Shown one piece after another: positions 62,336-64,000 of a DNA stretch of 64,000 nt (position 1 is the stretch's first letter; every line of letters begins with the position of its first letter). The notes under the pieces were generated by a model. That model was given only the letters and a program-made list of their open reading frames with translations, was not told where the DNA came from and made no database searches. The stretch comes from Halofilum ochraceum (GTDB lineage: Bacteria > Pseudomonadota > Gammaproteobacteria > XJ16 > Halofilaceae): NCBI RefSeq assembly GCF_001614315.2, contig NZ_LVEG02000017.1, forward strand, positions 1 to 64,000, in the 5' to 3' direction. Both the position numbers and the translations under genes were made by a program.

Positions 62336-62875
62336 CTACCGCTGCAGCCGCGCCTCGACTTCCCGACGCCGTTCGCGCGAGTCCAGCCGTTCGATGAGCT
62401 CCAGCGCGAAGTCCATGGCGGTGCCCGGACCGCGTGAGGTCGCGACGTGGCCGTCGATCTCGATCGGCGCATCACTGCTTTCGATGCCGTAGGGTTCCAG
62501 CGCCCCGGGGAAGGCGGTCACCGGGCCGGGACCGAGGAGGTTGTGGGCGGCGAGCACGCCCGGCGCGGCGCAGATCGCGCCGAGCCAGCCGTCGCCCTCG
62601 CGGTGCCGGTTGAGCATATCGATCAAGCGTTCGTCCTCGCGCAGCCGGTCGGCACCGGGGCCGCCGCCGGGCAGCACGATGGCGTCGAACGATTCGGCGG
62701 CCACCATGGCCAGTGTGGTATCGGGGACGAGGACGACCCCGCGGCTGCAGGTGACCGGGCCCTCCTCCAGTCCGGCGGTAACGACCTCGAATTCCGCCCT
62801 CCGGAACAGGTCGATCAGGGTTACGGCTTCGAGTTCCTCGCAGCCGCTGGCGATGGGGATGAGGATACGCGCCAT
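62336..62875 (-). CDS. yajL: DJ-1/PfpI family protein, YajL-like
   Basis: 179 residues. Conserved Cys102 in the nucleophile elbow GAICAAPGVLAAHNLL and the acidic partner Glu in SGCEELEAVTLIDLFRRAEF. VLVPDTTLAMVAAESFDAIV, LPGGGPGADRLREDE and the end ATSRGPGTAMDFALELIERL are typical of YajL/ThiJ. Relatives are oxidative-stress chaperones and reported protein or nucleotide deglycases, an activity still debated. It starts 55 nt inside the end of the upstream deacetylase gene. Confidence 0.9.
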   Translation of the reverse strand: MARILIPIASGCEELEAVTLIDLFRRAEFEVVTAGLEEGPVTCSRGVVLVPDTTLAMVAAESFDAIVLPGGGPGADRLREDERLIDMLNRHREGDGWLGAICAAPGVLAAHNLLGPGPVTAFPGALEPYGIESSDAPIEIDGHVATSRGPGTAMDFALELIERLDSRERRREVEARLQR

Positions 62876-63624
62876 TTCGTGTCTCCAGTGGCGGGAGTCC
62901 CGCAGCGTTCGATGTAGGTCGCCAGGTCCACGCGCTCGATCCCATTCGCACGCGATAGCCGGCGTTCGAGCACCCGCATCGTATCCGGCCGCGGGTGCGC
63001 GATCGCGAGCGCGCACCCGGTCTCGCGGGCGCGCGCGAACCAGGCCTCGGTCGCCCGCTCGATCGCGTCCGTGCCCTTCCGGTGATCGAGAAACACATGC
63101 CGGCGGGCGACGGCGATACCCGCGTCCCGCGCAGCCGCTTCGGCTTCCGTGGCGGCCGTCGTGCGGGAGTCGATGAACAGCAGTGGCGGCGACCGTTGGG
63201 CGAGTTCCCGCATGACGACATCCATGACTGAAGCCCGTGTCGTCAGGCCACTGCCCTGGTGATTATTCACGCCGACGGCCCCGGGGACCGAATCGACGGC
63301 GCGCCCCAGGCGCGCGCGCAGGGTGCTCTCATCCATATCCGCGAGCAGCGCATGGGGTGCGGCAGGACCGCGTTCGGTCTCCATCGGCATATGGACGAGG
63401 ATGTCGGTACCCGCTCGCCTGGCGGCCCGGGCAATGGCGGTGGTGTACGGTGCGTGGGGGAGGATCGCCACCGCGAACGGGGGTGGCAGCGCGAGAGCGC
63501 GCCGCGCGCTCTCGCGATTGTGCCCGAGATCGTCGATGATCAGCGCGGCGGTCGGGGCCGCTGCCGCCTGGCTGATGCCAAGCGCCAGCGTCAGGAGCAG
63601 CGGACCCCAGCGCCGCACCGCCAC
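62821..63624 (-). CDS. Divergent polysaccharide deacetylase family protein (DUF610/YibQ)
   Basis: 267 residues with a signal peptide (MAVRRWGPLLLTLALGISQAAAA split; cleavage after AAA near 23). The mature part follows the divergent deacetylase fold: AALIIDDLGHNRESARRALA, FAVAILPHAPYTTAIARAA, DILVHMPMETE, GAVGVNNHQGSGLT and LLFIDSRTTAATEAEAAARD. The family is periplasmic and linked to envC and ctpA in many proteobacteria; enzymatic activity is not established. Starts 4 nt after ctpA; its last 18 codons overlap yajL. Confidence 0.9.
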   Translation of the reverse strand: MAVRRWGPLLLTLALGISQAAAAPTAALIIDDLGHNRESARRALALPPPFAVAILPHAPYTTAIARAARRAGTDILVHMPMETERGPAAPHALLADMDESTLRARLGRAVDSVPGAVGVNNHQGSGLTTRASVMDVVMRELAQRSPPLLFIDSRTTAATEAEAAARDAGIAVARRHVFLDHRKGTDAIERATEAWFARARETGCALAIAHPRPDTMRVLERRLSRANGIERVDLATYIERCGTPATGDTKWRVSSSPSPAAARNSKP

Positions 63625-63628
63625 GCCG

Positions 63629-64000
63629 TTACTTCGAGCCGAAGATACTCAGGGCCTTGAGCACGTTGAGACCGACGTAGAGCTCGTAATCGCTGGTCGC
63701 GAGATCGCCGTTCTCCCCGTCGCCGGAGTCCGCATCCTCGTCTTTGGCCGCATCGTCCTTGTCTTCCCCGTTGGGGTTGGTCAGGTGCTGGGCCAGATCC
63801 GCCTCCGTCAGCGCGCCGACGCCCTCATCCTTGATCGAGGTGAGCCTGTATGCCCCGGTCGCGATGTCCGGCTCGATCCCTTCCGCCTGGATCGAGCGCC
63901 CGTCCGGCGTGTAGTAGCGCGCCGTCGTGAGCTTGAGTGCGCCGCCATTCGACAGGTCCTGGATCGTCTGCACCGAGCCTTTGCCGAAGGTCTGTTTACC
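63629..64000 (-). CDS. C-terminal processing protease (S41), partial, C-terminal 123 residues
   Basis: Runs off the right end of the window. The visible part starts [16 protein letters not shown], where the catalytic Lys of the Ser-Lys dyad is the GK-type residue of the TFGKGSVQ motif, then [20 protein letters not shown] and GIEPDIA as in CtpA/Prc proteases. An acidic linker ([20 protein letters not shown]) and a final helix [16 protein letters not shown] close the protein. Periplasmic tail-specific protease; order ctpA-DUF610 is conserved in proteobacteria. Confidence 0.92.
   Translation of the reverse strand, partial: GKQTFGKGSVQTIQDLSNGGALKLTTARYYTPDGRSIQAEGIEPDIATGAYRLTSIKDEGVGALTEADLAQHLTNPNGEDKDDAAKDEDADSGDGENGDLATSDYELYVGLNVLKALSIFGSK

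Overview
The window is a 64 kb, GC-rich chromosomal segment from a gammaproteobacterium. Several gene neighbourhoods match Pseudomonas and Chromatiales/Ectothiorhodospiraceae: hslV-hslU-DUF971-ubiE, lptM-lysA..dapF-DUF484-xerC, argH/algZ-algR-hemC-hemD-hemX-hemY, and dnaA-dnaN-recF-gyrB next to rpmH-rnpA-yidC-mnmE-mnmG-rsmG-parA-parB-atp-glmUS. Very acidic linkers (HemX, YidC) hint at a halophile or haloalkaliphile. The family-level assignment is inference from synteny and composition only. I see no rRNA or tRNA genes, prophage, IS transposase or CRISPR array.

Layout: 1-6.6 kb holds uvrD and a ubiquinone operon (ubiE-RDD-ubiJ-ubiB) behind a DUF971 gene. The hslVU protease follows. Two tandem paralogous PilZ-like proteins occupy 8.8-12.5 kb. 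Next are xerC, DUF484, dapF, a methyltransferase, lysA and lptM on the minus strand, then a carboxylesterase, an unknown Gly-rich protein and CbiZ (corrinoid salvage), then two tandem BLUF photoreceptors. At 21.5-29.2 kb lie argH, the AlgZ/AlgR two-component pair and the haem operon. At 29.3-34 kb are a ferredoxin-type reductase, an orphan ParA-like ATPase, ubiD and xthA. At 34.3-42.7 kb prlC, gyrB, recF, dnaN and dnaA all run leftward. From 43.0 kb rpmH to glmS run rightward. This divergence, DnaA-box-like sites and an AT-rich patch at 41.1-41.35 kb, and three parS-like palindromes within 5 kb of it indicate the chromosomal origin. The right end has yajL, a divergent polysaccharide deacetylase and a partial C-terminal processing protease.

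Most of the protein-coding content is housekeeping. The unusual layer is intergenic. Every gap longer than 300 bp (seven of them) is filled by nested inverted-repeat elements. These have long arms built from roughly 10-12 bp quasi-repeats (families CTCGCCAAGGCGC, CACGCAGAGGCGC and CACGAATGAACACGAATG), often enclosing shorter REP-type palindromes that start with GTAGG. Two full elements (31348-31603 and 46755-47041) share arms, internal REPs and a unique centre, but lie in opposite orientation. REP palindromes also supply the stop codons of uvrD and argH. I did not find a defence system or a clearly new protein machine. The best candidates for something undescribed are this repeat family, the PilZ-like pair and the BLUF pair.
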